Part shown: positions 48,151 to 49,436 of the stretch, in pieces
How the letters are laid out: each line of letters starts with the position of its first letter
Position numbering within the stretch: the stretch's first letter is position 1
NCBI RefSeq assembly: GCF_003172895.1
Contig: NZ_QGKL01000007.1
Coordinates: 1 to 49,436, forward strand
Length of the DNA: 49,436 bases
Reading direction: 5' to 3'
Source of the DNA: Leucothrix arctica
GTDB taxonomy: Bacteria; Pseudomonadota; Gammaproteobacteria; Thiotrichales; Thiotrichaceae
Notes under the pieces: model-generated
Told to the model about the DNA's origin: nothing
The model's input: the letters and a program-made list of their open reading frames with translations, nothing else
Databases searched by the model: none
Translations under genes and position numbers: made by a program

Positions 48151-48884
48151 AGAGTACGGCAGCTATTCATTGGGCCTACTCAGACTCAATTCAGCCATAC
48201 AATACCGCTATTCTTAGCCGCAAGGAGCAAATACAAGCGAATGCTTTTCGGTTTGATGAACACCGCGAGCTTTATTTAGCCGCTCATTATTTTCTTCGCA
48301 AGGTGCTTAGCTATTATGTCCCTTCCCCCTTGTCAGCATGGCGCTATGATTACAACTATTTTGGTAAGCCCTTTATTAGCAACGCTCTTTCCCAAAAAAT
48401 TTTTTTCAACCTCTCCCACACGCAAGGCATGATTGTATGCGCAGTCAGTCACACGCACGATATTGGCATTGATGTTGAACTAAAAAGACCTATTAACAAC
48501 TTCAAAGAAATGAGTCATTCTTGTTTCCATAGCATAGAAAGAAATGAAGTACTTAGGGGTATAACACACGCGGAAAAAGAAGATCTATTTTTCGTCTACT
48601 GGACATTAAAAGAGGCGGCTATCAAAGCTTGGGGGGAAGGTTTAAGTACTTCTCTTCAAAGTTTTTACCTATATAGAAAAGTATTGAACCAGTGGGGAGT
48701 AACCTTTGTTACTCCACAAACAAAGAAAGCATCTAACTTACAACTTAACTCGCTTACAGTTGACAATGATTATCAACTTGCAATCGCCATTCAAGTATCA
48801 TCAACATACTGCTCTAGCCAACCTTTAATGTTTACAATAACTGATTCAAACTCTTCCGACAGTTCTTGCTGGAACACATTATAA
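48147..48884 (+). CDS. Sfp-type 4'-phosphopantetheinyl transferase
   Basis: A 245-residue transferase that would activate the three ACP domains of the two synthases with coenzyme A. Motifs: FNLSHTQGM near residue 90, HDIGIDVELKRP (Mg-binding Asp and Glu) and FVYWTLKEAAIKAWGEGL (catalytic W-x-x-KEAxxK). Normal length. It overlaps the thioesterase stop. The last part (NSSDSSCWNTL) is low complexity. No terminator is evident before the transposase remnant. Confidence 0.93.
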   Translation: MKSTAAIHWAYSDSIQPYNTAILSRKEQIQANAFRFDEHRELYLAAHYFLRKVLSYYVPSPLSAWRYDYNYFGKPFISNALSQKIFFNLSHTQGMIVCAVSHTHDIGIDVELKRPINNFKEMSHSCFHSIERNEVLRGITHAEKEDLFFVYWTLKEAAIKAWGEGLSTSLQSFYLYRKVLNQWGVTFVTPQTKKASNLQLNSLTVDNDYQLAIAIQVSSTYCSSQPLMFTITDSNSSDSSCWNTL

Positions 48885-48937
48885 TTAGCCTCATTTAACG
48901 CACCTTCTTATACACAACTCATTCATCTGCCCATTCA

Positions 48938-49081
48938 CTACTGGCCACTGCAGTCCAGCACTCGTGAGTAGCCGATCAAGATACCTTTAGCGCCGGGCTC
49001 ACCATCGCCCTTTCGCCCCAGAAAACCACCCAGTATCGCCAGATTCCTGACCACCTGATTGAGCGTGGGTATCCCGTTCGG
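48938..49081 (-). pseudogene. IS4-family transposase C-terminal remnant
   Basis: The minus strand encodes 47 residues: PNGIPTLNQVVRNLAILGGF, then LGRKGDGEPGAKGILIGYSR and a short tail before the stop. It is bounded upstream by an in-frame stop at 49082-49084. PTLxxVVRxIAxLGGFLGRKGDGEPGxKxIW is the C-terminal hallmark of IS4/Tn5-type transposases. The catalytic part is gone. Its local base composition is richer in G+C than the neighbours, consistent with foreign origin. Confidence 0.8.
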
Positions 49082-49090
49082 CTAAACATA

Positions 49091-49436
49091 TTATCTATAT
49101 TTTTCCTTAAGTTTCTTGATAGCCTTTTTATTACGCCTTTTTTCTGTAAATAATGGTGATACAGCGTAACCTAAACTAAGACCAACACCTGACATGTAAC
49201 CAACAATGGCAATTGACACACTAATATTAAAGACAAACACACCACCAATAATTCCTACTGTTGGTATGACACCGGATAACAACGTTTTACGGTGGGTTTT
49301 CTGAAGTTGTTTAGCTAAATCTAGCACGTCAATTAAGTTGATAAGCTTGTCATTCATTAAAACGATTTTTGCAGTATCTGTGGCGATCATTTCACCATTG
49401 CTTAAGGATACTGAAATCTCTGCTTGTTTGAGAGCG
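49091..49436 (-). CDS. P-type ATPase, C-terminal part (runs off the right edge)
   Basis: The minus strand from 49435 to the stop at 49091 encodes the hinge end (ALKQAEISVSLSNGEM), ATDTAKIVLMNDKLINLIDV, two membrane helices (TLLSGVIPTVGIIGGVFVFN, then ISVSIAIVGYMSGVGLSLGY) and a basic tail ending KLKEKYR. It is a P1-type ATPase related to the one in the cluster. The N-terminal part lies outside the window. Its 3' 230 bases inside the window repeat at positions 1-230. Confidence 0.85.
   Translation of the reverse strand, partial: ALKQAEISVSLSNGEMIATDTAKIVLMNDKLINLIDVLDLAKQLQKTHRKTLLSGVIPTVGIIGGVFVFNISVSIAIVGYMSGVGLSLGYAVSPLFTEKRRNKKAIKKLKEKYR
49207..49436. repeat. Long direct repeat, right copy
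   Basis: Matches bases 1-230 with 7 mismatches, same orientation. The last matching base is the last base of the window and the first matching base of the left copy is the first, so true repeat limits cannot be judged from here. Confidence 0.95.

Noticed and set aside
1-49436. Window as a closed circular plasmid with overlapping ends
   Set aside because: The end repeats differ at 7 of 230 bases and only the right copy carries the gene's C-terminus, so they are two loci rather than one overlap.

Overview
The window looks like a chromosomal island from a marine gammaproteobacterium. Base composition is moderate (about 43% G+C by eye), the genes are envelope- and redox-rich, there is a TorF/Gcw_chp-type porin, and no tRNA or rRNA genes were seen. 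The genus cannot be fixed from this sequence alone. Almost all of it is one large polyketide-type biosynthetic gene cluster with its supply, tailoring, envelope and redox genes. Decayed mobile DNA lies at both edges: an IS630-like N-terminus and an ArdC remnant on the left, an IS4-type transposase tail on the right. A 230-bp, 97% identical direct repeat, part of a P-type ATPase gene, sits at the two extreme ends.

Layout. 1-3.2 kb: ATPase fragment, IS630 remnant, a DUF2946/PepSY pair, ArdC remnant. 3.5-5.0 kb: secreted protein and lipoprotein, then a hairpin. 5.2-10.5 kb (minus): operon for a Rieske-oxygenase-like protein that has lost its [2Fe-2S] ligands, a DUF1579-like protein, an unrecognised helical protein and a tandem haem-oxygenase-like diiron protein. 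10.9-38.7 kb (plus): one tightly packed operon. It encodes a VioC-like Fe(II)/2OG amino-acid hydroxylase, a histidine-type MIO ammonia lyase, PKS 1 (AMP-ligase-ACP-KS-AT-DH-KR-ACP), PKS 2 (KS-AT-DH-ER-KR-ACP-alpha-oxoamine synthase), a P1B-like ATPase without the CPC motif, SDR, methyltransferase, an unknown helical protein, MscS channel, BON/OmpA protein, coiled-coil membrane protein and a di-haem peroxidase. 38.8-42.5 kb: small secreted protein, porin, secreted leucine-rich-repeat protein. 42.6-47.1 kb (minus): multicopper oxidase, second DUF1579-like protein, homoserine-dehydrogenase-like enzyme, ACT protein. 47.4-48.9 kb: type II thioesterase and Sfp-type phosphopantetheinyl transferase.

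How it may work (inference). The ammonia lyase makes an arylacrylate; its active-site motifs read as histidine ammonia lyase, so urocanate is the leading guess. The AMP-ligase loads this onto the first ACP. Two malonyl-type modules extend it, one leaving an alkene and one fully reducing. The terminal PLP domain releases the chain by decarboxylative condensation with an amino acid, giving an alpha-aminoketone. The 2OG hydroxylase and homoserine-dehydrogenase-like enzyme may prepare that amino acid. The Rieske-like, diiron, SDR and methyltransferase proteins would tailor the product; the ATPase, MscS, OmpA, porin, multicopper oxidase and peroxidase suggest an envelope or periplasmic step.

The strongest unlisted signal is regulatory. 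Seven promoters in the window carry the same tandem direct repeat, consensus TGTTAAGAAATGTTAAG (10-bp period). Each is oriented toward its gene and lies 25-28 nt before a plausible -10 element. No regulator gene is present, so an outside OmpR/CpxR-type response regulator is predicted to switch on the whole cluster, including the porin, LRR protein, multicopper oxidase and an outlying secreted protein.
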